A DNA stretch of 64,000 nt, from NCBI GenBank assembly GCA_035538335.1, contig DATLKN010000008.1, positions 186,001-250,000 on the forward strand. The letters are read 5' to 3'. The DNA is from AP-15 sp035538335 (GTDB lineage: Bacteria > Pseudomonadota > Alphaproteobacteria > ATCC43930 > CGMCC-115725). The position numbers were made by a program, and so were the translations under genes. Positions 1-10,154 of this stretch are shown here, piece after piece. Every line of letters begins with the position of its first letter. Position 1 is the first letter of the stretch. The notes beneath the pieces are model-generated. The model searched no databases. It saw only the letters and a list, made by a program, of their open reading frames with translations, and was not told the origin of the DNA.

Positions 1-680
1 TGGTCGACATGGCGCATTTTGCCGGGCTTGTCGCCGGCGGCGTGCATCCGAGCCCGCTGCCGCATGCGCATGTCGTCACGACTACGACGCACAAGACGTT
101 GCGCGGTCCGCGCGGCGGCATGATCCTCAGCGACGACGAAGAGATCGGCCGCCGCATCAATTCGGCCGTCTTCCCGGGGCTGCAGGGCGGCCCGCTGATG
201 CATGTGATTGCCGCCAAGGCGGTGGCGTTCGGCGAAGCGCTGCAGCCGGGCTTCCGGGATTACGCGGCGCGCGTCGTCGAGAACGCGAAGACGCTCGCGG
301 CGACCCTCGGGCGGCGCGGCCTCGACATCGTTTCGGGCGGCACCGACACGCACCTGCTGCTCGTCGATCTGCGGCCGCTGAAGCTGACCGGCCGCGACGC
401 CGAGAAGAGCCTCGAACGCGCCGGCATCACCTGCAACAAGAACGGCATCCCGTTCGACCCGGAGAAGCCGACCGTGACCTCCGGCGTCCGCCTCGGCTCG
501 CCGGCGGCGACGACGCGCGGCTTCGGGTCCGAGGAGTTCGCCGCCGTCGGCGAGTGGATCGTCGAGGTACTCGAAGGCCTCGCCCAGCGGCCCGACGACA
601 ATGGCGCGGCCGAGGCGCGGGTGCGCGGCAAGGTCGAGGCGCTGTGCGCGCGCTTTCCGATCTACGGAGCGGGCAAGTGA
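1..680 (+). CDS. glyA: Serine hydroxymethyltransferase, C-terminal part (5' end outside window)
   Basis: Cytosolic PLP enzyme that converts serine plus tetrahydrofolate to glycine plus methylene-tetrahydrofolate. The frame is open back to base 3, so the gene starts before the window; about 225 residues of a usual ~420 are present. The stretch VDMAHFAGLVAGG and the cofactor site TTTTHKTLRGPRGG (PLP lysine codon at 93-95) are diagnostic. The C-terminal small domain runs to the TGA at 678-680. nrdR starts 42 bases downstream on the same strand, an order common in Alphaproteobacteria. The identification is firm; only the 5' end is missing. Confidence 0.96.
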   Translation, partial: VDMAHFAGLVAGGVHPSPLPHAHVVTTTTHKTLRGPRGGMILSDDEEIGRRINSAVFPGLQGGPLMHVIAAKAVAFGEALQPGFRDYAARVVENAKTLAATLGRRGLDIVSGGTDTHLLLVDLRPLKLTGRDAEKSLERAGITCNKNGIPFDPEKPTVTSGVRLGSPAATTRGFGSEEFAAVGEWIVEVLEGLAQRPDDNGAAEARVRGKVEALCARFPIYGAGK

Positions 681-722
681 CGAAGGCCGCCCCAAGCAGG
701 CGGACGGAATAGGGAGGCGGAG

Positions 723-1184
723 ATGCGCTGTCCGTTTTGCGGCACCGATGACACGCAGGTCAAAGATTCGCGGCCGACCGACGATCGCGGCGCGATCCGG
801 CGCCGCCGTTTTTGCCCGAATTGCGCGGCCCGCTTCACGACCTTCGAGCGCGTGCAGTTGCGCGAACTGACCGTCGTCAAGAAAAACGGCCAGCGCGAGC
901 CGTTCGAGCGCGACAAGCTCGCGCGCTCGCTCTATGTCGCGCTGCGCAAGCGGCCGGTCGAGCCGGAGCGCGTCGAGCGCGTCATCAATTCGCTGGTTCG
1001 CCAGCTCGAAAGCTCGGGCGAGACCGAGATCCCGAGCGATACGATCGGCGGCCTCGTCATGGATGCGCTTTCCAGCCTCGACCAGGTCGCTTACATCCGC
1101 TTCGCCTCGGTCTACCGCAATTTCCGCGAGGCCAAGGATTTCGGCGAGTTTGTCGGGCGGATCGCCGCCGATGGCGATTGCTAG
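723..1184 (+). CDS. nrdR: Transcriptional repressor NrdR
   Basis: Nucleotide-sensing repressor of ribonucleotide reductase genes; it binds NrdR boxes when its ATP-cone is loaded with dATP/ATP. The 153 residues match the family length. The N-terminal zinc ribbon has two CxxC pairs (MRCPFC, and FCPNC near residue 31) and the sequence RRRRFCPNCAARFTTFER is typical. An ATP-cone follows from about residue 49 to 139 (VVKKNGQREPFERDKLARS). A GGAGGCGGAG purine stretch lies just upstream of the ATG. Its last 14 bases overlap the start of ribD in another frame, so the two are likely co-transcribed and translationally coupled. Confidence 0.96.
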   Translation: MRCPFCGTDDTQVKDSRPTDDRGAIRRRRFCPNCAARFTTFERVQLRELTVVKKNGQREPFERDKLARSLYVALRKRPVEPERVERVINSLVRQLESSGETEIPSDTIGGLVMDALSSLDQVAYIRFASVYRNFREAKDFGEFVGRIAADGDC

Positions 1185-2292
1185 GACGAGTCCCGACCGC
1201 GACCTCGTGATGATGCGCGTCGCGCTGGCGCTCGCTCGGCGCGGCCTCGGCGATGTGTGGCCGAACCCGGCGGTCGGCTGCGTCATCGTCAAGGACGGCC
1301 GCGTCGTCGGGCGCGGCTGGACGGGAAAGGGCGGCCGGCCGCACGCCGAGACCGAAGCGCTGCGGCGAGCGGGCGAAGGCGCGCGCGGCGCTACCGCCTA
1401 TGTCTCGCTCGAACCTTGCTGCCATTGGGGGAAGACGCCGCCTTGCGTCGATGCGCTCGTGGCGGCGGGCGTGCGGCGCGTCGTCGTGGCGCTCGAGGAT
1501 CCCGATCCGCGCGTCGCGGGCGGCGGGCTCGCGAGGTTGCGCGAGGCGGGGATCGCGGTCGAAGCGGGGCTTCTCGCCGAGGAGGCGGCCGAACTCAACA
1601 TGGGGTTCCTGATGCGCGTCGGCCGCGGCCGGCCGCTCGTGACCTTGAAGCTCGCGACCTCGCTCGACGGCCGCATCGCGACCGCCGCCGGCGAGAGCCG
1701 CTGGATCACCGGGCCTGCGGCGCGCGAGCGGGCGCATCTGCTGCGCGCCGAGCACGACGCGGTCATGGTCGGCACCGGCACGGTGCTGGCCGACGATCCG
1801 GCGCTCACCTGCCGGCTCCCCGGCCTCGGGCAACGCTCGCCGGTGCGGGTCGTGCTCGACCGTCGGCTGCGCCTGCCGCCGGCCGCAAAAGTTTTCGCCG
1901 AGGCGGCGGCGGTGCCGAGCTGGGTGCTGACCGCGGCCTCGGCCGATGCGGCCCGCCGGCGGGCGCTCGCCGAAGTTGGCGTCACCCTGATCGACATAGA
2001 AGGCGCAGCAGAGGAGGGGCTCGACCTCGCCGCCGCTCTCGCCGCGCTCGGCGGGCGCGGCCTGACGCGGCTTCTCGTCGAAGGCGGCGGCCGGCTCGCC
2101 GCCGCGCTCTTGCGCGCCCGCCTCGTCGATCGCCTCCTCTGGTTTCACGCCCCGCGCATCCTCGGCGGCGACGCGATCCCGGCGGCTGCACCGCTCGGGA
2201 TCGCTGCCCTCGTCGAAATGCCGCATTTCGAGCGCACCGCCGTCGAGACGCTCGGCGAGGATGTGCTGACGAGCTGCCGCGTCCGCTACTGA
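1171..2292 (+). CDS. ribD: Bifunctional diaminohydroxyphosphoribosylaminopyrimidine deaminase / 5-amino-6-(5-phosphoribosylamino)uracil reductase
   Basis: Carries out the second and third steps of riboflavin synthesis from GTP: deamination of the pyrimidine, then NADPH reduction of the ribosyl chain. From ATG 1171 it is 373 residues, the usual length. The N-terminal zinc deaminase domain shows HAE (residues 58-60) and EPCCHWGKTPPC (zinc cysteines about 83 and 92). The C-terminal reductase domain begins near VTLKLATSLDGRIA and ends with the LVEGGG segment. The frame stays open upstream to 934, but that part lies within nrdR in another frame. ATG 1171 gives a protein beginning just before the conserved MMRVALALARRG helix. 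ATG 1210 is an alternative. Confidence 0.94.
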   Translation: MAIARTSPDRDLVMMRVALALARRGLGDVWPNPAVGCVIVKDGRVVGRGWTGKGGRPHAETEALRRAGEGARGATAYVSLEPCCHWGKTPPCVDALVAAGVRRVVVALEDPDPRVAGGGLARLREAGIAVEAGLLAEEAAELNMGFLMRVGRGRPLVTLKLATSLDGRIATAAGESRWITGPAARERAHLLRAEHDAVMVGTGTVLADDPALTCRLPGLGQRSPVRVVLDRRLRLPPAAKVFAEAAAVPSWVLTAASADAARRRALAEVGVTLIDIEGAAEEGLDLAAALAALGGRGLTRLLVEGGGRLAAALLRARLVDRLLWFHAPRILGGDAIPAAAPLGIAALVEMPHFERTAVETLGEDVLTSCRVRY

Positions 2293-3212
2293 GCAAAGGC
2301 GGCGACGACCTCGCGCGCCGCCTCGATCCCAAGCGCCGGCCACAGGATCGGCAGATCGAGCCCGGCTTCGCGATAGGCCGCCAGCCGCTCGCGGCAATGC
2401 CCGACCGGCCCCAACAGGCAGATCGCGTCGAGCACCCGGTCGCTGAGCGCGTCGCCGCCGGCGCCTTGCTCCGCCCGGTCGGCTTCCGCGGCGAAGCCGC
2501 CCGCCCGCAAGAGGCGTTGAAAGAACGGCAGCGCGGTGAAGAAGCCGAGATTGGCGCGCGCCGCCGCGCGCAATGCGGCGATGTCGGTGCCGACGAAGGT
2601 CGGCAGGCCGAGCGCCATCTCCAGCTTGCCGCGCCCGCTCGACTTGGCGCGGCCGCGCTCGACCCAGGCTTTGCTGCGGGCGACGCGCTCGGCCGACCAC
2701 CAGAGCGGCATCACGCCGTCGGCGATCTCGCCGGCCAGCTCGACATTCTGCGAGGTCAGGGCAGCGAGATGGATCGGCACCGGATAAGCCGAGGGCTGCT
2801 GCGGCAGGTGAGTGGCGGGACCTTCGCCCCTGAGCCAGGCCGCGACCTCGACCGCGTAACGGCGCAGCGCCCCCGCCGGGTCGGGCATCTCGATGCCGAG
2901 CGCGCGGTTGACCGGCTGGTGGCTGACCCCGAGGCCGAGGATCATTCGGCCCCCGGTCGCGTCCGCGGCGAGCGCGGCGGCCTTTGCGCAAAGATAGGGC
3001 AGGCGCAGATAGATGTGCGCCACCCAGGTCCCGACCTTGATGCGCCGCGTCGCCAGGCCCATCAGCAGCGCGGTGGCGATCGCGTCGTTGTTGACTTCGG
3101 TGCAGAACACCGCATCGAACCCGGAATCCTCGGCGGCCCGCGCGACATCCTGTATCTCGGCCGCGCGCCACCCGGTCCCCGGGATCAGCCCGAGCCCCAA
3201 CCTCTCCGGCAT
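2286..3212 (-). CDS. LLM-class flavin-dependent oxidoreductase (luciferase-like)
   Basis: A bacterial luciferase-like TIM-barrel flavoprotein of 308 residues, probably using FMN or F420. The substrate cannot be inferred. The start MPERLGLGLIPGTGW and the segments GFDAVFCTEVNNDA, RIKVGTWVAHIYLR and GRMILGLGVSHQPV are typical of the family. The C-terminus carries a LGPVGHCRERLAAYREAG helix, as in related TIGR-type LLM proteins. It converges on ribD and the two coding ends overlap by 7 bases, leaving no room for a terminator between them. It is not part of riboflavin synthesis by any sequence evidence, although it sits between rib genes and may bind a flavin. Confidence 0.85.
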   Translation of the reverse strand: MPERLGLGLIPGTGWRAAEIQDVARAAEDSGFDAVFCTEVNNDAIATALLMGLATRRIKVGTWVAHIYLRLPYLCAKAAALAADATGGRMILGLGVSHQPVNRALGIEMPDPAGALRRYAVEVAAWLRGEGPATHLPQQPSAYPVPIHLAALTSQNVELAGEIADGVMPLWWSAERVARSKAWVERGRAKSSGRGKLEMALGLPTFVGTDIAALRAAARANLGFFTALPFFQRLLRAGGFAAEADRAEQGAGGDALSDRVLDAICLLGPVGHCRERLAAYREAGLDLPILWPALGIEAAREVVAAFAQ

Positions 3213-3266
3213 GACAACCTCCCGTTCGAATTCGGCCCGCGATTGGTTCGCGGTGCCGAGAACAGG

Positions 3267-4094
3267 TTACAGCACCGCGCCGGGGCTGCCGAGGGCGTTT
3301 TCGGCGAGCGCCTTGATGATGATCTCGTAGGCTTCGTCGATCGAATCGGTGCGGTGGAACAGCCCGACATCTTGCGGACTGATCGTGCCGTATTTGACGA
3401 GCGCGTCGAAATTCACCACTTCGTCCCAGTATTTGGCGCCGAACAAGACGATCGGCACGCGCTTGCGCATCTTGCGCGTCTGCACCAGCGTCAGGATCTC
3501 GAACAATTCGTCGAGCGTGCCGAAGCCGCCTGGAAACAAGACGACCGCCTTCGCCAGATAGACGAACCAGAACTTGCGCATGAAGAAATAATGGAAATGG
3601 AAGTGCAGTTCCCGGCTGACATAGGGGTTGTCGAACTCTTCGTTGGGGATCGAGATCGTCAGCCCGACATTGAGGCCGCGCGCCTCCGATGCGCCGCGGT
3701 AGGCCGCCTCCATGATGCCGGGGCCGCCGCCGGTGCAGACGACGAAGCGCCGCTCGTCCTGGCTCAGGTTTTTCGACCACTCCGTCAGGCGGCGCGCGAG
3801 GCGGCGCGCGGCCTCGTAATAGGCCGACAGTTCGACGGCGAGGCGCGCCGCTTCGATCCCCTCTCCCGATTGCTCGGCTTTCTTCAGCGCGGCTGCCGCT
3901 GCCTCTTGCGAGAGCAGCCGCGCCGAGCCCATGAAGACGATCGTGTCCTGCACGTTGTGCCGCTGAAAGCGAAAGAGCGGCTCGAGGTATTCCGCGAGGA
4001 TGCGCAGCGCGCGGGCATCCCTGCTTTCGAGAAAGCGCGTGTCTTGATAGGCCTTTGGCCGGCGCGAAGCCGGGCGGGCGGCGGGTTTGTCCAA
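3267..4094 (-). CDS. TIGR00730/LOG-family Rossmann protein (putative nucleoside 5'-monophosphate phosphoribohydrolase)
   Basis: Member of the LOG/lysine-decarboxylase-like family, which hydrolyses cytokinin riboside or purine nucleotide monophosphates to base plus ribose-5-phosphate. The signature GGGPGIMEAAYRGA and the catalytic PGGFGTLDELFE are both present. A conserved N-terminal extension (SYQDT-like KAYQDTRFLESRD) matches the longer proteobacterial subgroup. The frame runs upstream into ribE on the opposite strand, so the start must be internal. TTG at 4092-4094 has a GAGG six bases upstream and gives 275 residues; it is my choice but not certain. It is transcribed divergently from ribE across about 110 bases. 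Confidence 0.85.
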   Translation of the reverse strand: MDKPAARPASRRPKAYQDTRFLESRDARALRILAEYLEPLFRFQRHNVQDTIVFMGSARLLSQEAAAAALKKAEQSGEGIEAARLAVELSAYYEAARRLARRLTEWSKNLSQDERRFVVCTGGGPGIMEAAYRGASEARGLNVGLTISIPNEEFDNPYVSRELHFHFHYFFMRKFWFVYLAKAVVLFPGGFGTLDELFEILTLVQTRKMRKRVPIVLFGAKYWDEVVNFDALVKYGTISPQDVGLFHRTDSIDEAYEIIIKALAENALGSPGAVL

Positions 4095-4206
4095 GCGGCA
4101 CCTCGGTTTTGTCTGCGCAAGACGAACGGCGGGCGCGGAGCCTCGTTCGCGCGCCGGCTGCGCGAAACGCTGGTCAACGTCCGGGGCGGCCCTTAGGTTA
4201 GCGCCT

Positions 4207-4806
4207 ATGTTCACCGGCATCATAAGCGATCTCGCGGAGGTGCGCCGGCTCGTCCGCGGCGAAATGCTCGATCTGACGATCGCGACCGCATACGACACCG
4301 CGACGATCGCGATCGGCGCCTCGATCGCGTGCTGCGGCGCCTGCCTGACGGTGGTCGCGGTCGAGCCCCATGCCTTCACGGTGCAGGCCTCGCGCGAGAC
4401 CCTGGCGCGGACGACGCTCGGCGGTTGGCGCGAGGGCACACGCGTCAACCTCGAACGCGCGGCCCGGCTCGGCGACGAACTCGGCGGCCATCTCGTGCAG
4501 GGGCATGTCGACGGGATCGCGCATATCGTCGAGCGGCGCGAGGAGGCGGGCTCGGTGCGCTTCCTCTTCGAATTGCCGCCGGGGCTCGCGCGCTATGTCG
4601 CGCCGAAGGGCTCGGCCGCCCTCGACGGCGTCAGCCTGACGGTCAACGAGGTCGAGGGCCGGCGCTTCGGCGTCAACATCATTCCGCACACGCTCGCAGT
4701 CACCAATTTCGGCCGCGCGGCCGTCGGGCAGGCGATGAATTTCGAAGCCGACCTGATCGCCCGCTACGTCGCCCGGCTCATCGACCCCAACCTTCGGAAC
4801 CCATGA
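4207..4806 (+). CDS. ribE: Riboflavin synthase, alpha subunit
   Basis: Final enzyme of riboflavin synthesis; it dismutates two 6,7-dimethyl-8-ribityllumazine molecules to riboflavin plus the diaminouracil. The 199 residues begin with the universal MFTGII and contain two lumazine-binding repeats. The first covers roughly residues 1-95 (IACCGACLTVV, FTVQASRETL) and the second begins at GGHLVQGHVDG and includes SLTVNEVEG and NIIPHTLAVTNFG. The ATG at 4207 is required for the MFTGII start although the frame is open upstream. The stop overlaps the ribH start by ATGA. The usual alphaproteobacterial ribBA gene between ribE and ribH is absent here. Confidence 0.95.
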   Translation: MFTGIISDLAEVRRLVRGEMLDLTIATAYDTATIAIGASIACCGACLTVVAVEPHAFTVQASRETLARTTLGGWREGTRVNLERAARLGDELGGHLVQGHVDGIAHIVERREEAGSVRFLFELPPGLARYVAPKGSAALDGVSLTVNEVEGRRFGVNIIPHTLAVTNFGRAAVGQAMNFEADLIARYVARLIDPNLRNP

Positions 4807-5249
4807 TGCGACCGCCGCACGTCCTCCTCGTCGAGGCTCCCTTCTACCCGCATATCACGCAGGCCCTGCGGCAAGGCGCCGAGCGGGCGCTCGCCGCCGC
4901 CGGCGCCACCTTCGAGGCGGTCTCGGTGACCGGCGCCTTCGAGGTGCCGGGCGCCATCGCCTTTGCGGCGCGGGCGAGCGGGCGTTTCGACGGCTTCGTC
5001 GCGCTCGCCTGCGTGATCCGCGGCGAGACGACGCATTACGACCATATCTGCGCCGAGACCGCGCGCGCCTTGCAGGATCTCGCGGTGCGCGACGGGCTCG
5101 CCGTCGGCTTCGGCGTCCTCACTTGCGAGAACGAGGCGCAGGCGCTTGTGCGCTCTTCGCCCGAGGGCCGCGACCAGGGCGGCCGGGCGGTCGCCGCCTG
5201 CCTCGCGATGGTCGAGTTGAAGCGCCGCTTTCAGGGCGAGGGCGGATGA
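4803..5249 (+). CDS. ribH: 6,7-dimethyl-8-ribityllumazine synthase
   Basis: Condenses 5-amino-6-ribitylaminouracil with dihydroxybutanone phosphate to make the lumazine used by RibE; family members assemble as pentamers or icosahedral 60-mers. The 148 residues include the conserved VTGAFEVPGAI substrate loop, the GFVALACVIRGETTHYDHI segment with the catalytic histidine, and GFGVLTCENEAQA. The ATG at 4803 overlaps the ribE stop as ATGA, and its own TGA overlaps the nusB ATG at 5246 in the same way. Translation of ribE, ribH and nusB is therefore probably coupled. Confidence 0.95.
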   Translation: MMRPPHVLLVEAPFYPHITQALRQGAERALAAAGATFEAVSVTGAFEVPGAIAFAARASGRFDGFVALACVIRGETTHYDHICAETARALQDLAVRDGLAVGFGVLTCENEAQALVRSSPEGRDQGGRAVAACLAMVELKRRFQGEGG

Positions 5250-5743
5250 CCGCCGAGCTTGCCGCTCCGGCCCAGGCGAAGCCGCGGCGCGGCGGCAGCC
5301 GGCGCCGCAGCATGGCCCGTCTCGCCGCGGTGCAGGCGCTCTACCAGCTCGAACTCAACCCGAGCCTCGAGGCCGAGGGCGTGGTGCGCGAGTTCGCCCG
5401 CCACCGTCTCGGCCGCGAGATCGACGGCGAGCAGTATGGCGAGGCCGACGCTGAGTTCTTCGCCGACATCGTGCGCGGCGCCTCGGCCGATGCCGAGCGC
5501 CTCGACGAGACGATCTCGGCCGCGCTCAGCGAGGAATGGCCGCTCGACCGCCTCGAAGCCGTGCTGCGCGCGGTCCTGCGCGCCGGCGCCTACGAGCTGG
5601 TGCACCGCGCCGACGTGCCGCCGCGCGTCTCGGTCAGCGAATACACGACGATCGCGCACGCCTTTTTCTCCGGCAAGGAGCCCGGACTGGCGAACGGCGT
5701 CCTCGACAGCCTCGCCCGCGCCCTGCGCCCCGCCGATTTCTGA
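5246..5743 (+). CDS. nusB: Transcription antitermination factor NusB
   Basis: RNA-binding partner of NusE (S10) in antitermination complexes on rRNA operons. The 165-residue all-helical protein shows the family landmarks: SRRRSMARLAAVQALYQ near the N-terminus, ADAEFFADIVRG in the middle, and ELVHRADVPPRVSVSEYTTIAHAFFS followed by the FVNGVLD-type helix (LANGVLDSLAR). ATG 5246 overlaps the ribH stop. thiL, which often follows nusB in this class, is not next; an MFS transporter comes 159 bases later after two small hairpin repeats. Confidence 0.94.
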   Translation: MTAELAAPAQAKPRRGGSRRRSMARLAAVQALYQLELNPSLEAEGVVREFARHRLGREIDGEQYGEADAEFFADIVRGASADAERLDETISAALSEEWPLDRLEAVLRAVLRAGAYELVHRADVPPRVSVSEYTTIAHAFFSGKEPGLANGVLDSLARALRPADF

Positions 5744-5800
5744 TTCCAGACTCGCCGGCCAGGGCCTTGTGCTCACGCTTCTGATTTACAGCCGCCCCTT

Positions 5801-5819
5801 GCCCGGATTTGATCCGGGC
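5801..5819. repeat. Intergenic inverted repeat (GCCCGGAT/ATCCGGGC)
   Basis: Perfect 8-base arms around a 3-base loop between nusB and the MFS gene, followed by ATCCACG. It resembles the short palindromes at 37480, 45312, 49455 and 52941. It could act as a transcript hairpin after nusB, but no T-run follows. Confidence 0.6.
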
Positions 5820-5866
5820 ATCCACGTCTTTATAGCCGTTCCTGCGTATTGCCGAGAGAACCGTGG

Positions 5867-5889
5867 GTGGCCGGGTCGAGCCCGGCCAC
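5867..5889. repeat. Intergenic inverted repeat (GTGGCCGGG/CCCGGCCAC)
   Basis: Nine-base perfect arms with a TCGAG loop. The same element occurs in reverse orientation at 52548-52570 with loop CTCGA, so this is a dispersed repeat rather than a local hairpin. It lies just inside a possible upstream start of the MFS gene. A start at 5849 would translate the repeat, which argues for ATG 5903. Confidence 0.7.
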
Positions 5890-5902
5890 GGGGGTCTTGA
5901 GC

Positions 5903-7162
5903 ATGGCCACTCCGCCCCCGCCGGCAGCTTCGCGAGGCTCCCGGCGCACGGTTCTGTTGCTCTCGGCTTGCCTCGCCCTGGCGATGACCGGCAACAGCAT
6001 TCTCGGCGTGACGGCGGCGATCGTCGGCAACATGCTGAGCCTCGACAAGGCGTTCTCGACCCTGCCGGTGGCGTTGCAGATGACCGGCACGATGTCGGCG
6101 ACGATCCCGGCCGCGATGCTGATGGCGCGGATCGGCCGGCGCGGCGGCTTCTGGACCGGCGCCGCGATCGGCTTTGCCGGCGCCGCGACGGCGGGGCTCG
6201 CGATCCTCACGCGGTCGTTTGCCCTGTTTTGCGCCGGGACATGCCTGCTCGGCGCCTATAACGGCTTTGCCCAGCAATACCGCTTCGCCGCCGCCGAATG
6301 CGCGGACGAGGAGTTCCGCTCGAAGGCCGTCTCGCTGGTGCTGAGCGGCGGCGTCGTCTCGGCGCTTGTCGGCCCGCAGGCCGCGAAGTGGTCGGCCGGC
6401 CTCTTCGCCCCGTTCGCGTTCGCCGGCTGCTACGCGGTGATCGCCTGCCTCGCGCTGACCGCCGCAATCGTCCTCTCTTTCGTGCGCCTGCCGCCGGCGC
6501 CGCCGCGCGCCCGGCGAAGCGGCGGCCGGGGCCTGCGCGAGATCGCGCTGCAACCGCAATTCCTCGCCGCCGCTCTCGCCGGCATGACCGCCTACGGCGC
6601 GATGGCGCTCGTCATGACGGCAACTCCGCTCGCCATGCTGGGCTGCGGTTTCGGCTTTGCCGACGCCGCCTTCATCATCCAATGGCATGCGCTCGGCATG
6701 TATGTGCCGAGCTTTTTCACCGGCCGCTTGATCCACCGCTATGGCGTCACCGCGGTGATGCTGACGGGCGCCCTGCTGCTCGCCGCCTGCGGGTTACTCA
6801 ACCTGTCGGGGCAGAGCGAGCCGCATTTCTGGTCGGCGCTGGTGCTGCTCGGGGTCGGGTGGAATTTCCTCTTCGTCGGGGCGACGACGCTGCTGGGCGC
6901 CGCCTACGGCCCGAGCGAACGGGCCAAGGTGCAGGGCCTCAACGATTTTCTCGTCTTCGGCACGGTCGCGCTGTCGTCCTTTTCGTCGGGCGCGCTGTTG
7001 AGCGGGCCGGGCTGGGGCACGATCCAGTTCGCCGTGCTGCCGCTCGCGGTGTTCGCCGCGGCGGCGGTGCTCCGCCTGCGGTTACGCCCGCCGTCCGCCG
7101 CAGGAATACGCCGGGTTGCAGAGCAGGTGTCCACCATGACAGTGCGGTTGCCTCCGGATTAG
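5903..7162 (+). CDS. MFS transporter (YbfB/UMF-like, substrate unknown)
   Basis: A 12-helix major facilitator protein of 419 residues. The first helix begins at about residue 14 after a Pro/Ala/Arg-rich cytoplasmic start (TPPPPAASRGSRRT). The loop-2/3 region AAMLMARIGRRGG corresponds to the MFS G-x-x-x-D/G-R-x-G-R motif. The second half starts with REIALQPQFLAAALAGMTAYG, and GRLIHRYGVTAVML is the symmetric loop. ATG 5903 is chosen because the upstream in-frame sequence reads through a dispersed palindrome. A terminator-like hairpin follows at 7190. Substrate cannot be inferred. Confidence 0.88.
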   Translation: MATPPPPAASRGSRRTVLLLSACLALAMTGNSILGVTAAIVGNMLSLDKAFSTLPVALQMTGTMSATIPAAMLMARIGRRGGFWTGAAIGFAGAATAGLAILTRSFALFCAGTCLLGAYNGFAQQYRFAAAECADEEFRSKAVSLVLSGGVVSALVGPQAAKWSAGLFAPFAFAGCYAVIACLALTAAIVLSFVRLPPAPPRARRSGGRGLREIALQPQFLAAALAGMTAYGAMALVMTATPLAMLGCGFGFADAAFIIQWHALGMYVPSFFTGRLIHRYGVTAVMLTGALLLAACGLLNLSGQSEPHFWSALVLLGVGWNFLFVGATTLLGAAYGPSERAKVQGLNDFLVFGTVALSSFSSGALLSGPGWGTIQFAVLPLAVFAAAAVLRLRLRPPSAAGIRRVAEQVSTMTVRLPPD

Positions 7163-7189
7163 GCTTCTGGCATGTTTCGCGGGCTCTGA

Positions 7190-7225
7190 CCTGCTCCCGC
7201 TTCGCGGCTGGAGCAGGCATTTTTA
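7190..7225 (+). terminator. Putative rho-independent terminator after the MFS gene
   Basis: CCTGCTCC (7190-7197) pairs with GGAGCAGG (7210-7217), with a small CGC-TTC-GCG inner helix, and is followed by CATTTTTA (T5 at 7220-7224). It ends about 22 bases before the pyrophosphatase start. It could also act as a leader hairpin on the hppA transcript. Confidence 0.5.
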
Positions 7226-7246
7226 TCCTCCAGGGGAATGCTTCGG

Positions 7247-9343
<2,097 letters not shown>

Positions 9344-9358
9344 GGGCCGGTTTCCCAC

Positions 9359-9372
9359 GCGGAGCGCTCCGC
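9359..9372. repeat. Perfect 14-base palindrome between hppA and ccdA-like gene
   Basis: GCGGAGCGCTCCGC has perfect dyad symmetry without a loop, 15 bases after the hppA stop and about 30 bases before the GTG of the CcdA-like gene. It could be an operator for the downstream pair or part of a hairpin. Function is unknown. Confidence 0.35.
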
Positions 9373-9403
9373 CGGCGAGCAATCGACGGAAGGAAACCAG
9401 AGG

Positions 9404-10144
9404 GTGAACGGGCTGTCGGCGATCGCCTTATTGACGAGCTTCGGCGCCGGCCTCGTCTCGTTCCTCTCGCCCTGCGTGCTGCCGCTGGTTCCGGGCTATG
9501 TGTCCTATCTGGCTGGCGACGCGCTCGGTGCCGCCGGCGGGACGCGGGCCCAGAGAGCAAGGCTCGCGGCATTGCGCCTCAGCCTATGTTTCGTGCTCGG
9601 CTTCTCGACCGTCTTCGTCATCCTCGGGGCGAGCGCCACCTCGCTCGGCCGGCTGTTGTTGTCCTACCGCTACGACGCCGACCTTGCCGCCGGGGCGGTC
9701 GTCGTCCTCTTCGGGCTCGTCATGATGGGCCTCGCCAATCTCGCGTGGCTGCAACGGGAGTTCCGCTTCCATCTCGATCTGCCGGGTGGGCGTCCCGTCG
9801 CCGCCTATGTCGTCGGCGCCGCTTTCGCATTCGGCTGGACCCCGTGCATCGGCCCGATCCTCGGCGCGATCCTGACGACGACCGCCGTCTCGGCGACGGT
9901 GCCGCAAGGCATCGTGCTCTTGAGCCTCTATTCGCTCGGCCTCGGGCTGCCGTTTCTCGCCGCGGCGGTGTTCACCGATAGCCTGATGAAACGCTTGCGC
10001 GGCTTCGGCCGGCTCGGGCGCTTGTTGCAGTTCGGCGCCGGCTTGATTGTCGTCGGGGTCGGGGTGGCGATGCTGACCGGCGAGTTAACGAGACTTTCAT
10101 ACTGGCTGCTCGATACCTTCCCGATCCTCGCCAAGCTCGGCTGA
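9404..10144 (+). CDS. CcdA-family cytochrome c biogenesis / thiol-disulfide electron carrier
   Basis: Polytopic membrane protein that passes reducing equivalents from cytoplasmic thioredoxin to periplasmic thioredoxin-like proteins. The 246 residues form six hydrophobic helices. The two redox cysteines sit in SFLSPCVLPLVPGYVSYL (helix 1) and FGWTPCIGPILGAILT (helix 4), as in CcdA/DsbD-beta. The start is GTG 9404 after GGAAACCAGAGG. It lies on the plus strand and runs toward a minus-strand cluster encoding two TlpA-like thioredoxins, which are its natural electron acceptors. The next gene starts 10 bases downstream, so it is probably co-transcribed. Confidence 0.88.
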   Translation: MNGLSAIALLTSFGAGLVSFLSPCVLPLVPGYVSYLAGDALGAAGGTRAQRARLAALRLSLCFVLGFSTVFVILGASATSLGRLLLSYRYDADLAAGAVVVLFGLVMMGLANLAWLQREFRFHLDLPGGRPVAAYVVGAAFAFGWTPCIGPILGAILTTTAVSATVPQGIVLLSLYSLGLGLPFLAAAVFTDSLMKRLRGFGRLGRLLQFGAGLIVVGVGVAMLTGELTRLSYWLLDTFPILAKLG

Positions 10145-10154
10145 GGGGGTGGCA

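Noticed and set aside
1057..4101. Very long minus-strand open frame opposite ribD and the LLM gene
   Set aside because: High GC opens antisense frames; the protein is Arg/Ala/Pro-rich with no known motif and overlaps well-supported genes on both strands.
4095..4448. N-terminal extension of the LOG-family protein into ribE
   Set aside because: Overlaps the conserved ribE start on the other strand; the homologous domain begins after residue about 10 of the shorter form.
5849..5902. Upstream start for the MFS gene
   Set aside because: It would translate the palindrome at 5867 into an unrelated leader; ATG 5903 is a better start.
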